The notes: generated by a model not told the origin, from the letters alone. A stretch of 64,000 bases of DNA from Prosthecobacter gellanilyticus (GCF_007992435.1 NZ_BKAG01000043.1:1-64000), one strand, 5' to 3'. Shown: positions 27,213 to 40,388, counted from the first letter of the stretch. Numbers and translations: made by a program.

Positions 27213-30200
27213 TTATGCCTGGAGCACTTCCTCTTCTTCCTCAGCAGGCAGCTCGGCCACAGCGGCTTTCTCAGTCTCCACGAGCTCGAAGTCGCGGTTC
27301 TTGATGAAGCCGGTGCCGGCAGGGATGAGGTGACCCATGATGACGTTTTCCTTGAAGCCGCGGAGCAGGTCAGACTTGGCCAGCGTGGCAGCTTCCGTGA
27401 GAACGCGCGTGGTGTCCTGGAAGGAAGCGGCGGAGATGAAGGACTCGGTCTCGAGGGAGGCTTTGGTGATGCCCAGAAGCACAGGCTCGGCTTCGGCAGG
27501 CTTGCCACCTTCCTCGCTGACGCGGGCGTTTTCCTTCTCGAACTCCGTGCGGTCCACCTGGTCACCCCACAGGAAGTCAGTGTCACCGGTGTCGGTGATC
27601 TTCACCTTGCGGAGCATCTGGCGGATGATGATCTCGACGTGCTTGTCGTTGATCTCCACACCCTGGGCACGATACACTTCCTGCACTTCGTTGACGAGGT
27701 GCTCACGCAGCGCCTGAGGCCCAAGAATCTCAAGGATTTCATGCGGCACGACTGGACCGTCGGTGAGCTGGTCTCCCTTGGTGACATGGTCACCATTGAA
27801 GACGAGGATGTGCTTCGAGCGGGGGATGAGATGCTCTTCCTGCTGGCCGGTCTTCGGATCCGTGACCATCACGCGGCGCTTGCCGCGGACAAGGCCACCG
27901 ATCTCGACAGTGCCGTCGATACGGGCGATTTCACAAGCGTCCTTCGGCTTACGAGCTTCGAAGAGCTCGGCAACGCGCGGAAGACCACCGGTGATGTCCT
28001 TCGTCTTGGAAGCCTTACGAGGAGTCTTGGCGAGCGTGGTGCCAGCCTCGACCTTCTCGCCGTTCTTCACGTTCAAGTGAGCGCCGGCAGGGACGGTGTA
28101 GGAAGCCAGGATCTCATGAGTCTTGGCGTTCGTGACGACGATCTGCGGGTGCAAGTCTTCCTTGTGCTCGATGACGACGACTTCTTCGTTGCCGGTCTGC
28201 TCGTTCTTCTCCTTGGTGAAGGTGATGCCCGCGATCATGTCACGGAACTCGATCTTACCAGCCTTCTCGGTGATGATCGGGATGTTATAAGGATCCCAGG
28301 TCGCGACCTGCTCACCCTTCTTCACGGCGGAACCATCGGGCTTGGTGATGATGGCACCGAGCACCAGCTTGTGGCTTTCCAGCTCACGACCGTCATCACT
28401 AACGATGGAGATGACACCGTTCTTGGTCAGAGCCACCCACTGGCCTTCGGCGGTCTGCACCGCACGCATGTCAGCATAACGGATCGTTCCGGTGTTCTTG
28501 ATGTTGATGAAGGGCTGCTTGAAGGAGCTCATGGCAGCACCACCCACGTGGAACGTACGCATGGTCAGCTGCGTTCCAGGCTCGCCGATGGACTGGGCGG
28601 CGATGATGCCGACCGCCTCGCCGATCTTCACCATGCGGCCGGTGGCCAGGCTGAGGCCATAGCACATGGCGCAGCAGCCGCGCTTGCTTTCGCAAGTGAG
28701 CACGGAGCGGATCTTCAGCTTTTCCACACCGATCTTGGTCAGGCGAAGAGCCTCAGGCTCCAGGATGAGCTGGTTGGCGGCCACAAGGGTTTCCTTGAGG
28801 ATAGGGTCATGCACGGTCTCGCAGCTGGTGCGGCCATAGACGCGGGTCTTCAGATCCACCACTTCCTCGTCACCTTGATAGATGGAGTTCAGCGTGATGC
28901 CGTTGACCGTTCCGCAGTCTTCTTCAGTCACGATCACGTCCTGGGACACGTCGACGAGCTTACGGGTCATGTAACCCGAGTCAGCGGTCTTCAGAGCCGT
29001 GTCAGCCAGACCCTTACGGGCGCCGTGAGTGGAGATGAAGTACTCGAGCACGCTCAGACCTTCGCGGAAGTTCGAGGTGATCGGACGCTCAATGATCTCA
29101 CCGGAAGGTTTGGCCATCAGGCCGCGCATGCCGCCGAGCTGCTTGATCTGCGTGCGGTTGCCTCGGGCACCGGACGTCACCATCACGTAGAGCGGGTTGT
29201 GGATCTTCTTGCCTTCGTTGTGCTCCAGCGTGCGGAACACTTCGTCAGCCGTCTGGTCACCCACCTGGGTCCACACGTCCACGATCTTCTGGTAGCGCTC
29301 ACCCTGGGTGATGAGACCGCGCTTGTAGAGCTTCTCGACGTCATCGATGTCCTTGTAGGCTTTCTCGAGAGAAGCCTTCTTCGACTGCGGGATGACCATG
29401 TCCGTGATACCGATGGAGCAACCGGAGCGCGTGGCTTCGCGGAAGCCGAGCAGCTTCAGACGGTCCAGGCTGGCCACGGTTTCCTTCTGACCCACGGTCT
29501 GGAAGCAGCGCCAGATGATGTCCGAGATCTGCTTCTTGCCGACGGTGTTGTTGTAGAACCCGACGCGCTCAGGCCAGATTTCACTGAAGCGGACACGGCC
29601 AGCCGTGGTTTCAATGTAAGGCTTGGTGTTGTCACCGTAGATGCGCTTCTCCTTCTGGTAGTCAGGGTTGCGATAACGGATCTTGTCATTCACGCCCATG
29701 GCACCTTCAGAAAGCGCAAACTCGACTTCAGCAGGGTCGTTGAAGATCGGCAGACGCTCGTTGCCTTCCTTCTTCTTGCCATCCGGGCCTGGAAGCTCGC
29801 GGAGGTAGGTGAGGAAGTAACAGCCCAGAGGAATGTCCTGGGAAGGCGTGGTGATCGGCTTGCCGCTGGCAGGGCTGAACAGGTTGTTCGGCGCCAGCAT
29901 GAGGAGGCGGGCCTCCATCTGGGCTTCGATGGAAAGCGGCACGTGCACGGCCATCTGGTCACCGTCGAAGTCAGCGTTGTAAGCTGTACAAACGAGGGGG
30001 TGCACACGAATGGCCTCACCTTCGATGAGCTTTGGCTCGAATGCCTGGATGGACAGACGGTGAAGGGTCGGAGCACGGTTCAGGAGAACCGGGTGACCTT
30101 TGGTGACTTCATCCAGGATGTCCCACACTTCAGGAGTGCGGCGTTCGATCATCTTTTTGGCCGAACGAACAGTGTGGACAAGACCCATCTCTTTCAGACG

Positions 30201-31361
30201 GCGGATGATGAAGGGCTCGAACAAGACGAGCGCCATCTTCTTCGGCAGACCGCACTGGTTGAGATTGAGGTCAGGACCGATCACGATGACGGAACGACCG
30301 GAGTAGTCCACGCGCTTGCCGAGAAGGTTCTGACGGAAGCGCCCGGACTTGCCCTTGAGCATGTCGGAGAGGGACTTCAGCGGGCGGTTGCCAGCGCCAG
30401 TGACAGGGCGGCCATGGCGGCCGTTGTCAAACAGGGCGTCCACAGCTTCCTGCAGCATGCGCTTCTCGTTACGGATGATGACATCCGGAGTGCGGAGCTG
30501 AAGGAGGTTCTTCAGACGGTTGTTACGGTTGATGACACGACGGTAGAGGTCGTTCAAGTCGGAGGTCGCGAAGCGGCCGCCTTCCAGAGGAACGAGAGGA
30601 CGAAGGTCCGGCGGGATGACTGGAAGCACTTCCATGATCATCGCCTCAGGGCGGCTGTGGCTCTCGGCGAAGCCCTGGCAGAGCTTCAAGCGCTTCGCCA
30701 GCTTCTTGCGGATCTGCTTGGAGCGTGTCTTCGTCATCGCTTCCTCAAGGTCCTTGATGGCGTCCGCCAGATTGATCTGGCTGAAGATGTCACGGATGGC
30801 TTCAGCACCCATGCCGACGCGGAAAGCGTCTGCACCGTACTGCTCCTCAGCTTCACGAAGCTCAACTTCAGTCAGAAGCTGGCCGCGGTTCAGCGGGGTG
30901 GAACCTGGGTCTACGACCATGAAGTCTTCATAATAGATCACGCGCTCCAGGCTGCGGGCCGTCATGTCCAGCATGAGGCCGATGCGGGAAGGCATGCACT
31001 TGTAGAACCAGATGTGCGTCACCGGAACGGCGAGCTCAATGTGGCCCATGCGCTCACGACGCACGCGGGACAGGGTGACTTCGACGCCGCAGCGGTCGCA
31101 GATCACGCCCTTGTGCTTGATGCGCTTGTACTTGCCGCAGGCACACTCCCAGTCGCGGGTAGGTCCGAAGATACGTTCGCAGAACAAGCCGCCTTTTTCA
31201 GGCTTGAACGTGCGGTAGTTGATGGTTTCTGGATTCTTGACTTCGCCGGAGGACCAGCCGCGGATGCGGTCGGCGGAGGCGATGCAGATCGACACGAAGT
31301 CGAATTCTTCACCGGCGGGCTTTTCCCCGAAGATTTCTTTCAAGCTCAAATCAGCGCTCAT
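27213..31361 (-). CDS. rpoC: RNA polymerase beta' subunit, 1382 aa
   Basis: The catalytic large subunit of RNA polymerase. The N-terminal zinc site CACGKYKRIKHKGVICDRCG, the active-site loop NADFDGDQMAVHVPL, the bridge-helix region and the second zinc site (CESKRGCCAMCYG) are all present. The length is close to E. coli beta' (1407). The acidic C-terminus (EEEEEVLQA) is a local feature. It starts at ATG 31361, 47 bp after rpoB, with no Shine-Dalgarno sequence. Confidence 0.98.
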   Translation of the reverse strand: MSADLSLKEIFGEKPAGEEFDFVSICIASADRIRGWSSGEVKNPETINYRTFKPEKGGLFCERIFGPTRDWECACGKYKRIKHKGVICDRCGVEVTLSRVRRERMGHIELAVPVTHIWFYKCMPSRIGLMLDMTARSLERVIYYEDFMVVDPGSTPLNRGQLLTEVELREAEEQYGADAFRVGMGAEAIRDIFSQINLADAIKDLEEAMTKTRSKQIRKKLAKRLKLCQGFAESHSRPEAMIMEVLPVIPPDLRPLVPLEGGRFATSDLNDLYRRVINRNNRLKNLLQLRTPDVIIRNEKRMLQEAVDALFDNGRHGRPVTGAGNRPLKSLSDMLKGKSGRFRQNLLGKRVDYSGRSVIVIGPDLNLNQCGLPKKMALVLFEPFIIRRLKEMGLVHTVRSAKKMIERRTPEVWDILDEVTKGHPVLLNRAPTLHRLSIQAFEPKLIEGEAIRVHPLVCTAYNADFDGDQMAVHVPLSIEAQMEARLLMLAPNNLFSPASGKPITTPSQDIPLGCYFLTYLRELPGPDGKKKEGNERLPIFNDPAEVEFALSEGAMGVNDKIRYRNPDYQKEKRIYGDNTKPYIETTAGRVRFSEIWPERVGFYNNTVGKKQISDIIWRCFQTVGQKETVASLDRLKLLGFREATRSGCSIGITDMVIPQSKKASLEKAYKDIDDVEKLYKRGLITQGERYQKIVDVWTQVGDQTADEVFRTLEHNEGKKIHNPLYVMVTSGARGNRTQIKQLGGMRGLMAKPSGEIIERPITSNFREGLSVLEYFISTHGARKGLADTALKTADSGYMTRKLVDVSQDVIVTEEDCGTVNGITLNSIYQGDEEVVDLKTRVYGRTSCETVHDPILKETLVAANQLILEPEALRLTKIGVEKLKIRSVLTCESKRGCCAMCYGLSLATGRMVKIGEAVGIIAAQSIGEPGTQLTMRTFHVGGAAMSSFKQPFINIKNTGTIRYADMRAVQTAEGQWVALTKNGVISIVSDDGRELESHKLVLGAIITKPDGSAVKKGEQVATWDPYNIPIITEKAGKIEFRDMIAGITFTKEKNEQTGNEEVVVIEHKEDLHPQIVVTNAKTHEILASYTVPAGAHLNVKNGEKVEAGTTLAKTPRKASKTKDITGGLPRVAELFEARKPKDACEIARIDGTVEIGGLVRGKRRVMVTDPKTGQQEEHLIPRSKHILVFNGDHVTKGDQLTDGPVVPHEILEILGPQALREHLVNEVQEVYRAQGVEINDKHVEIIIRQMLRKVKITDTGDTDFLWGDQVDRTEFEKENARVSEEGGKPAEAEPVLLGITKASLETESFISAASFQDTTRVLTEAATLAKSDLLRGFKENVIMGHLIPAGTGFIKNRDFELVETEKAAVAELPAEEEEEVLQA

Positions 31362-31408
31362 AAGTAAGGTGGTGCTTTGTGTGTTAGTGGCTTGTACTCA
31401 GGGTGGGA

Positions 31409-35260
<3,852 letters not shown>

Positions 35261-35608
35261 AAGCGAGGTGGGGAGGCTGCGAGGTGGCGGGGTGGGGTGT
35301 GGAGAGAACCTCCACGGGTACATTCAAAATTCGAAGATCAGGCCGCCAGCCCGAGCATCGAAGTCTTGAATGGGAAAATGGGGTCACCCACGAGGCAGCC
35401 GTAGCTGATACGCGGGGACGGGGGAAAATGATACGATGACCGGCCTCCAGCAGGCTTCCTGGTCTTCGAAGAACGTTCTTCGAGGGGCAGGCGGCTAGCG
35501 GGGGAGGTGACGGGCATCTCGGTTCTTTGAGGGATATGTCGGGATTGCAAAGCTTTTTTCGTCCATGGCCGCTCCGGAAGGAGCGGCGCATGGTTGAAAA
35601 AAGGGGAG
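35261..35608 (-). promoter_or_regulatory. rplL-rpoB spacer with two strong palindromes
   Basis: This 348-bp gap carries no gene. It contains the perfect 18-bp palindrome TCGAAGAACGTTCTTCGA (35466-35483). Close to the end of rplL it also has an 8-bp hairpin GCCGCTCC-TTCC-GGAGCGGC (35568-35587 on the minus strand). The second is not followed by a U-tract on the minus strand. In E. coli the equivalent spacer holds an attenuator and an RNase III site; a similar role is inferred here by position only. Confidence 0.5.
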
Positions 35609-35980
35609 TTACTTGATCTCCACTTTGGCGCCAGCGGCCTCGAGCTTCTTCTTGACCTCTTCGGCTTCTTCCTTCTTGACGCCTTCCTTGAGCTTGGCAC
35701 CGCCCTTTTCGACGAGTGCTTTGGCTTCGGCGAGGCCGAGACCGGCGACGACGTTGCGAACTTCCTTAATGACGGAAATCTTGTTCGCACCACCATCAAT
35801 GAGGATGACGTCGAACTCAGTCTTCTCTTCGACGGCGGCGGCAACAGGGCCAGCACCAGCGGCAGCGACAGGAGCGGCAGCGCTCACGCCCCACTTCTCT
35901 TCGAGGGTTTTGACGAGTTCGGAAACTTCGAGAACGGTCAAGCCGCTCAGTTCTTCAACGATTTTAGTAAGGTCAGCCAT
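35609..35980 (-). CDS. rplL: Ribosomal protein L7/L12, 123 aa
   Basis: The stalk protein that recruits translation GTPases. It has an N-terminal dimerisation domain (LTKIVEELSGLTVLEVSELVK), an Ala/Gly/Pro hinge, and a C-terminal domain (EFDVILIDGGANKISVIKEVR ... LGLAEAKALVE). The ATG at 35980 (MADLTKIV) is the conserved start; an open extension to 36031 is not coding. The hinge is long and Ala-rich. Confidence 0.97.
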   Translation of the reverse strand: MADLTKIVEELSGLTVLEVSELVKTLEEKWGVSAAAPVAAAGAGPVAAAVEEKTEFDVILIDGGANKISVIKEVRNVVAGLGLAEAKALVEKGGAKLKEGVKKEEAEEVKKKLEAAGAKVEIK

Positions 35981-36004
35981 GTTAGTGTGCGGTATCGCCG
36001 TATT

Positions 36005-36043
36005 TCGAAGCTTCGATGGGTTTAAGAGCAAAAGCTTTTGCTC
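36005..36043 (-). promoter_or_regulatory. Twin palindromes upstream of rplL
   Basis: Two perfect palindromes lie 25-63 bp before the rplL start: TCGAAGCTTCGA (36005-36016) and GAGCAAAAGCTTTTGCTC (36026-36043). In RNA they would give small hairpins just before the rplL leader. They may adjust the higher L7/L12 output relative to L10; this is inferred from position. Confidence 0.4.
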
Positions 36044-36126
36044 CGGCGAGGAACCATTGGGTGTTTATCTGATCAGGCCACGCACAGCGCAGCCATCTAT
36101 TCAAAGGGGTGGGGGTGTGCTGGGGG

Positions 36127-36666
36127 TTAAGCAGCGGCGGCAGCTTCGGCGGGAGCGCTTTCAGCAGGAGCAGCTTCGGCGGGGGCGCCGTCCTTCTCTG
36201 CCTTGGCCTTGAGGGCGCGGGCAAGAGCAGAACCAGGAGCCAGAAGAACGCCAAGGAGCTGGGAGTAGAGAACTTCGCGGGAAGGCAGGTCGGCGAGGGC
36301 CTTGATGGTGGCCACGTCGAGCAGCTTGCCTTCGAGGATGCCGCCCTTGAGGGCTGGTTTCTCGAACTCAGCAGCGAAGTTTTTGACGATCTTCGCAGCA
36401 CCAAAGATTTCTTTGACGCCGGTGACGAAGGCGCTCTGGCCAGTCAGGTGGGCGCTCAGGTCACCAGGATAACCGGCTTGCTCAGCGGCCTTGCGAACGA
36501 GGTTGTTCTTGAAGACGTGGATCTCAGCACCAACGGCGCTGAGGCGCTTGCGAAGCTCGGCGAACTTGTCGACCTTCAGGCCGGTATAATCGACGATCAG
36601 AAGGAACGGCGAGGCGTTCACGCGGCGAAGCAGGTCTTCGATCAGCAGTGTTTTTTCAGCTTTCAT
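36127..36666 (-). CDS. rplJ: Ribosomal protein L10, 179 aa
   Basis: Anchors L7/L12 dimers to the ribosome. The N-terminal RNA-binding domain (KTLLIEDLLRRVNASPFLLIVDYTGL) and the segment AEIHVFKNNLVRKA are typical. The C-terminus has an unusual Ala/Glu/Pro-rich tail (repeats of APAEAAPAES type) where the L7/L12-binding helix normally ends. It starts at ATG 36666, 21 bp after rplA. That spacing leaves no room for the E. coli-type L10 leader. Confidence 0.96.
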   Translation of the reverse strand: MKAEKTLLIEDLLRRVNASPFLLIVDYTGLKVDKFAELRKRLSAVGAEIHVFKNNLVRKAAEQAGYPGDLSAHLTGQSAFVTGVKEIFGAAKIVKNFAAEFEKPALKGGILEGKLLDVATIKALADLPSREVLYSQLLGVLLAPGSALARALKAKAEKDGAPAEAAPAESAPAEAAAAA

Positions 36667-36687
36667 GAGTCTGGGTAACCTCTCGGA

Positions 36688-37386
36688 TTAAAGTTTGATG
36701 TATTTGGCGACATCAATGCGCAGCGCCGGGGACATGGTGGCGGCCAGCGTGATGCTGTGGACGTACTTACCACGTGCGGAAGCAGGTTTCGCACGGACGA
36801 TGGCGTCGATCAGGGCGGTGCCGTTCTCAACGAGAGCCTTGCTCTCGAACTGCACTTTGCCGATCGTGGTGGCGATGTTGCCGTTCTTGTCGAGCTTGAA
36901 GTCGACACGACCAGCCTTCACGGCCTTGATGGCACCAGCGGTGTCATCCGTCACAGTGCCCGTTCTTGGGTTCGGCATCAGGCCGCGAGGACCGAGCTGC
37001 TTACCGAGCTTACGCACTTCATTCATCGCAGCCGGAGTGGCGATGGCGACGTCGAAGTCCATGCTACCCTCTTTCACCTTGGCGATGAGGTCTTCATAAC
37101 CGACGAGGTCGGCGCCGGCGGCCTTGGCGGCCTCAGCGGCAGCGCCAACGGCGAAGACGGCCACACGGACAGTCTTACCGGAACCATTTGGCAGCGGGCA
37201 AGTACCACGGATCATCTGGTCACCCTTCTTCGGATCCACGCCCATGTGGAAGGAAAGTGTGACGGTCTGGTTGAACTTGGTGCCTGGCAGCTTGCGGATC
37301 AGCTCTGCAGCTTCATCAAGTGTGAAGGACTTGCCAGCCGGAATCATCTCGGCGGCTTTCTTGTAGCGTTTGCTTCGTGTTTGCAT
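36688..37386 (-). CDS. rplA: Ribosomal protein L1, 232 aa
   Basis: The 23S rRNA L1-stalk protein. Typical segments are MQTRSKRYKKAAEMI, ELIRKLPGTKFNQTVTLSFHMGVDPKK, the GPRGLMPNPRTGTV motif and IGKVQFESKALVENG. The length is standard. It lies 47 bp after rplK on the same strand. Confidence 0.98.
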   Translation of the reverse strand: MQTRSKRYKKAAEMIPAGKSFTLDEAAELIRKLPGTKFNQTVTLSFHMGVDPKKGDQMIRGTCPLPNGSGKTVRVAVFAVGAAAEAAKAAGADLVGYEDLIAKVKEGSMDFDVAIATPAAMNEVRKLGKQLGPRGLMPNPRTGTVTDDTAGAIKAVKAGRVDFKLDKNGNIATTIGKVQFESKALVENGTALIDAIVRAKPASARGKYVHSITLAATMSPALRIDVAKYIKL

Positions 37387-37433
37387 GGTGTTTTGCAGTG
37401 GTGGCGAACGGAGACCGTTCTCCTGCGTTGAGA

Positions 37434-37859
37434 TTAGTCGATGATGTCGATGCCCATCTGACGGGCGGTGCCAGCCATGATGCGGGAGGCGCGCTCGAGA
37501 TCGGTGGTGTTCAGGTCGGCCAGCTTGAGCTTGGTAGCTTCAAGGAGCTGGGCCTTCGTGATCTTGGCCACCTTCTTCTTGTTAGCTTCGCCGGAACCGG
37601 AGGCGATGTTCGCCACCTTCTTGAGAAGGTTGGAAGCCGGGGGCTGCTTGGTGATGAAGGTGAAGCTTTTGTCTTTATAGACGGTGATGATGGTCGGGAG
37701 CACGTCACCGCCCAGCTTCTGGGTGGCAGCGTTGAACTCCTTGCAGAACGCCATGATGTTCACACCAGCCTGACCGAGGGCAGGACCGATGGGCGGCGCG
37801 GGGTTGGCAGCACCAGCTTTGATCTGGAGCTTGATTTGTTTGACGATTTCTTTGGCCAT
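37434..37859 (-). CDS. rplK: Ribosomal protein L11, 141 aa
   Basis: The GTPase-centre protein of the 50S subunit. KQIKLQIKAGAANPAPPIGPALGQAGVNIMAFCKEFN is the conserved N-terminal region, and the C-terminal RNA-binding domain ends with RIMAGTARQMGIDI. The length is standard. The leader before ATG 37859 is CCCCCGCC, without Shine-Dalgarno character. Confidence 0.98.
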   Translation of the reverse strand: MAKEIVKQIKLQIKAGAANPAPPIGPALGQAGVNIMAFCKEFNAATQKLGGDVLPTIITVYKDKSFTFITKQPPASNLLKKVANIASGSGEANKKKVAKITKAQLLEATKLKLADLNTTDLERASRIMAGTARQMGIDIID

Positions 37860-37919
37860 GGGCGGGGGTTCTTACTTTTGGTTGAGTTAAGAAAGGGTAG
37901 CAGCGCTGCGAGAGGCGGC

Positions 37920-38501
37920 TCAGGTGGCTTCTTCAGCCTTTTCGACCTGCCAGTACTCGAGGTCCACGGGGGTGGAGCGGCCGAAGATGTTCACAGACAC
38001 GCGCAGCACGCCGCGCTCTGGGTCGATCTCCTCGATGATGCCGCTCTGGCTTTCGAACGGACCATCGGTGACGCGCACGTTGTCGCCCACGTTGAAGGCG
38101 ATCTTCGGCACCGCGCCTTCCTCCTTGTCACGAAGCTGCGCCAGCAGGCCTTCGACGTCACGTGGACGCAGGGGGATGGGGTGGTCTTTGGCACCGGCGA
38201 AGTTGAGCACGCCGTCCGTCTCACGGACGAAATACCACGTCTTGTCGATGAGGCGGTTGTGCTCATCCAGGAGGTGGCAGTTCATGATGACGTAACCGGG
38301 GAAGAACTTCCGGTTGCTCTCCGTCTTTTTGCCTTTTTTCACCTCGGAGACACGCTCCGTGGGGACAAGGACGGCGAAAATGTAGTCCGCCATCTCCTCC
38401 GTTTGGATGCGACGAATCATGGAGTCACGCACCTTGTTCTCAAGGCCGGCTCTGACATGAATAACATACCACTGGTCGCGGGGGGCAGGAATGGCTCCCA
38501 T
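37920..38501 (-). CDS. nusG: Transcription elongation/antitermination factor NusG, 193 aa
   Basis: The NGN domain starts DQWYVIHVRAGLENKVRDS and contains FPGYVIMNC. A KOW domain follows (NVGDNVRVTDGPFESQSGII). It couples RNA polymerase to the ribosome or Rho. The sequence is slightly longer than E. coli NusG (181) through a charged loop near residues 55-65. It lies 45 bp after secE; its leader, CCCCTTCTCCT, is purely pyrimidine. Confidence 0.97.
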   Translation of the reverse strand: MGAIPAPRDQWYVIHVRAGLENKVRDSMIRRIQTEEMADYIFAVLVPTERVSEVKKGKKTESNRKFFPGYVIMNCHLLDEHNRLIDKTWYFVRETDGVLNFAGAKDHPIPLRPRDVEGLLAQLRDKEEGAVPKIAFNVGDNVRVTDGPFESQSGIIEEIDPERGVLRVSVNIFGRSTPVDLEYWQVEKAEEAT

Positions 38502-38546
38502 AGGAGAAGGGGACAGGAAAAGGGGTTGGGGGAAACTAGAACCAGA

Positions 38547-38771
38547 TCAGACCCCGGAGAGCCAGATGGTCAGGGCATCAAAAGCCTTGCGGAAGGAAAA
38601 GTCGAAGAAGGCGACGAATCCACCAAGCAGAATCATGGCGATGAACACCACGATGGTGGAGTCATTCAGTTCCTTGTACTTGGCGAAGCCCTTTTCTTTA
38701 GGGTCCCAAGGCCAGGTGGCCTTTCTCAGTTCGATGACGACTTCGTTCCAGTAGGCAATGATGCGGCTCAT
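38547..38771 (-). CDS. secE: Preprotein translocase subunit SecE, 74 aa
   Basis: A short SecE with a single membrane helix (VVFIAMILLGGFVAFFDF) preceded by the amphipathic EVVIELRKATWPWDPKEKGF, the conserved SecE motif. It stabilises SecY in the translocon. The position between tRNA-Trp and nusG is the classical one. Confidence 0.95.
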   Translation of the reverse strand: MSRIIAYWNEVVIELRKATWPWDPKEKGFAKYKELNDSTIVVFIAMILLGGFVAFFDFSFRKAFDALTIWLSGV

Positions 38772-38821
38772 GAAGGGGTGACGTGGATCAGGTGTGTTCT
38801 GTCCGCTATGTCGAAGAAAGG

Positions 38822-38897
38822 TGGCAGGCCAGGAGGGACTCGAACCCCCAACCGACGGTTTTGGAGACCGCTACTCTACCAATTGAGCTACTGACCT
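38822..38897 (-). tRNA. tRNA-Trp (CCA anticodon)
   Basis: A full cloverleaf: acceptor AGGTCAG/CTGGCCT, D-arm GCTC/GAGT, anticodon stem GCGGT/ACCGT with loop CTCCAAA (anticodon CCA), T-loop TTCGAGT. The 3' CCA is encoded (38822-38824). It lies between tuf and secE, as in many bacteria. Confidence 0.96.
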
Positions 38898-38906
38898 GTG
38901 AAAACC

Positions 38907-38912
38907 TTTATA
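38907..38912 (-). promoter_or_regulatory. Candidate -10 element for the tRNA-Trp-secE-nusG unit
   Basis: TATAAA on the minus strand, 9 bp before the tRNA-Trp 5' end and downstream of the tuf terminator. A new transcript would have to begin in this interval, which supports the call. No good -35 hexamer is visible at 16-18 bp. Confidence 0.4.
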
Positions 38913-38981
38913 CCTTCGAAAAGCAGAATGAATGACGCTGATGCATTTGTAAAGTCCGCTTTGTCTCTGTCGATGAAGAGA

Positions 38982-39019
38982 CCGCCGCAGGGGTTTGGGA
39001 TTCAAATCCCCTGCGGCGG
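38982..39019 (-). terminator. Stem-loop terminator after tuf
   Basis: A perfect 12-bp stem CCGCCGCAGGGG/CCCCTGCGGCGG (38982-38993 and 39008-39019) closes a 14-nt loop, 30 bp after the tuf stop. The following minus-strand sequence, TCTCTTC, is only weakly U-rich. It probably ends the tRNA-Thr-tuf transcript. Confidence 0.75.
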
Positions 39020-39049
39020 CTCAAGACAAGCGAACCTTAACTAGCGCAA

Positions 39050-40234
39050 TCAGTCGAGGATGGTGGCAACACGGCCAGCACCCACCGTCTTACCACCCTC
39101 ACGGATGGCGAAACGGATCGTCTTTTCCATGGCGATCGGGGTGATCAGCTCGACGGTGATCGAGACGTTGTCACCAGGCATCACCATTTCGACACCTTCT
39201 GGAAGGGTCACGCTGCCAGTCACGTCCGTGGTGCGGAAGTAGAACTGTGGGCGGTAGTTGTTGAAGAACGGCGTGTGACGGCCGCCTTCGTCCTTGGAAA
39301 GAACGTACACCTCGGCGGTGAACTTCTTATGAGGAGTGACGGAACCGACCTTGGCGATGACCTGGCCACGCTCAATGTCAGTCTTCTTCACGCCACGAAG
39401 GAGGAGACCCACGTTGTCGCCAGCACGACCTTCGTCGAGCAGCTTGCGGAACATTTCGATGTCGGTGACGGTGGTCTTGATCGTGGGGCGGATGCCGACG
39501 ACTTCCACTTCCTGCATCTTCTTGACGATACCACGCTCCACACGGCCGGTGCAGACGGTACCACGACCTTCGATCGCGAACACGTCTTCGACTGGCATGA
39601 GGAAGTCCTGGTCGATCGGACGCTCTGGGAGGGGGATGTAGCTGTCCACGGCTTCCATGAGCTTGAAGATGTTCGCACGATGGTCGGCGTCACCTTCAAG
39701 GGCCTTGAGAGCGGAACCCTTGACGATCGGGATGTCATCACCCGGGAAGTCATACTTGGAAAGGAGGTCGCGAACTTCCATTTCGACGAGGTCGAGGAGT
39801 TCAGCGTCGTCCACCATGTCCACCTTGTTCAGGAAGACCACGATGGCAGGCACGCCCACCTGACGGGCAAGCAGGATGTGCTCACGAGTCTGTGGCATCG
39901 GGCCGTCAGCAGCGGAACAGACGAGGATGGCGCCGTCCATCTGGGCAGCACCAGTGATCATGTTCTTCACATAGTCAGCGTGTCCAGGGCAGTCCACGTG
40001 GGCATAGTGACGGTTGTCGGTCTGGTACTCGACGTGAGCGGTATTGATGGTGATACCGCGTGCCTTTTCTTCAGGAGCGGCGTCGATCTCATCATACTTC
40101 TTCGCCTCGGCGAAACCCTTCGTAGCGAGGGTCGACGTGATGGCGGCAGTCAGAGTGGTTTTACCGTGGTCAACGTGGCCAATAGTGCCGATGTTGACGT
40201 GCGGCTTGTTGCGTTGGAATGCTTCTTTAGCCAT
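39050..40234 (-). CDS. tuf: Translation elongation factor Tu, 394 aa
   Basis: The GTPase that delivers aminoacyl-tRNA. G1 is GHVDHGKT, G3 DCPGHADYVKNM, G4 NKVD, and the C-terminal barrel ends with GGKTVGAGRVATILD. Standard length. The leader before ATG 40234 reads CACCTAAC with no Shine-Dalgarno sequence, notable for one of the most highly translated genes. The preceding tRNA-Thr probably shares its transcript. Confidence 0.98.
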   Translation of the reverse strand: MAKEAFQRNKPHVNIGTIGHVDHGKTTLTAAITSTLATKGFAEAKKYDEIDAAPEEKARGITINTAHVEYQTDNRHYAHVDCPGHADYVKNMITGAAQMDGAILVCSAADGPMPQTREHILLARQVGVPAIVVFLNKVDMVDDAELLDLVEMEVRDLLSKYDFPGDDIPIVKGSALKALEGDADHRANIFKLMEAVDSYIPLPERPIDQDFLMPVEDVFAIEGRGTVCTGRVERGIVKKMQEVEVVGIRPTIKTTVTDIEMFRKLLDEGRAGDNVGLLLRGVKKTDIERGQVIAKVGSVTPHKKFTAEVYVLSKDEGGRHTPFFNNYRPQFYFRTTDVTGSVTLPEGVEMVMPGDNVSITVELITPIAMEKTIRFAIREGGKTVGAGRVATILD

Positions 40235-40313
40235 GTTAGGTGAGGGGTTGTGCGCTTGGGTCTGGTTCGTTTGTCGTGAAACGGAAACTCCGGGGCGCGA
40301 TTCGACGCAGGAA

Positions 40314-40388
40314 TGGAGCTGTTGGAGGGATTTGAACCCTCGACCTCGTCCTTACCAAGGACGTGCTCTACCACTGAGCTACAACAGC
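40314..40388 (-). tRNA. tRNA-Thr (GGT anticodon)
   Basis: Acceptor GCTGTTG/CAACAGC, D-arm GCTC/GAGC, anticodon stem CGTCC/GGACG with loop TTGGTAA (anticodon GGT), T-loop TTCAAAT. Discriminator U and an encoded CCA (40314-40316). Located 79 bp upstream of tuf. Confidence 0.96.

Noticed and set aside
27195..31367. A very long open frame (about 1390 codons) on the plus strand opposite rpoC
   Set aside because: It is the antisense shadow of rpoC, a codon-bias effect in GC-rich DNA. Its translation has no recognisable domain, whereas rpoC is certain.
36667..36687. L10-type autoregulatory leader before rplJ
   Set aside because: Only 21 bp separate rplA and rplJ, too short for the known leader structure.
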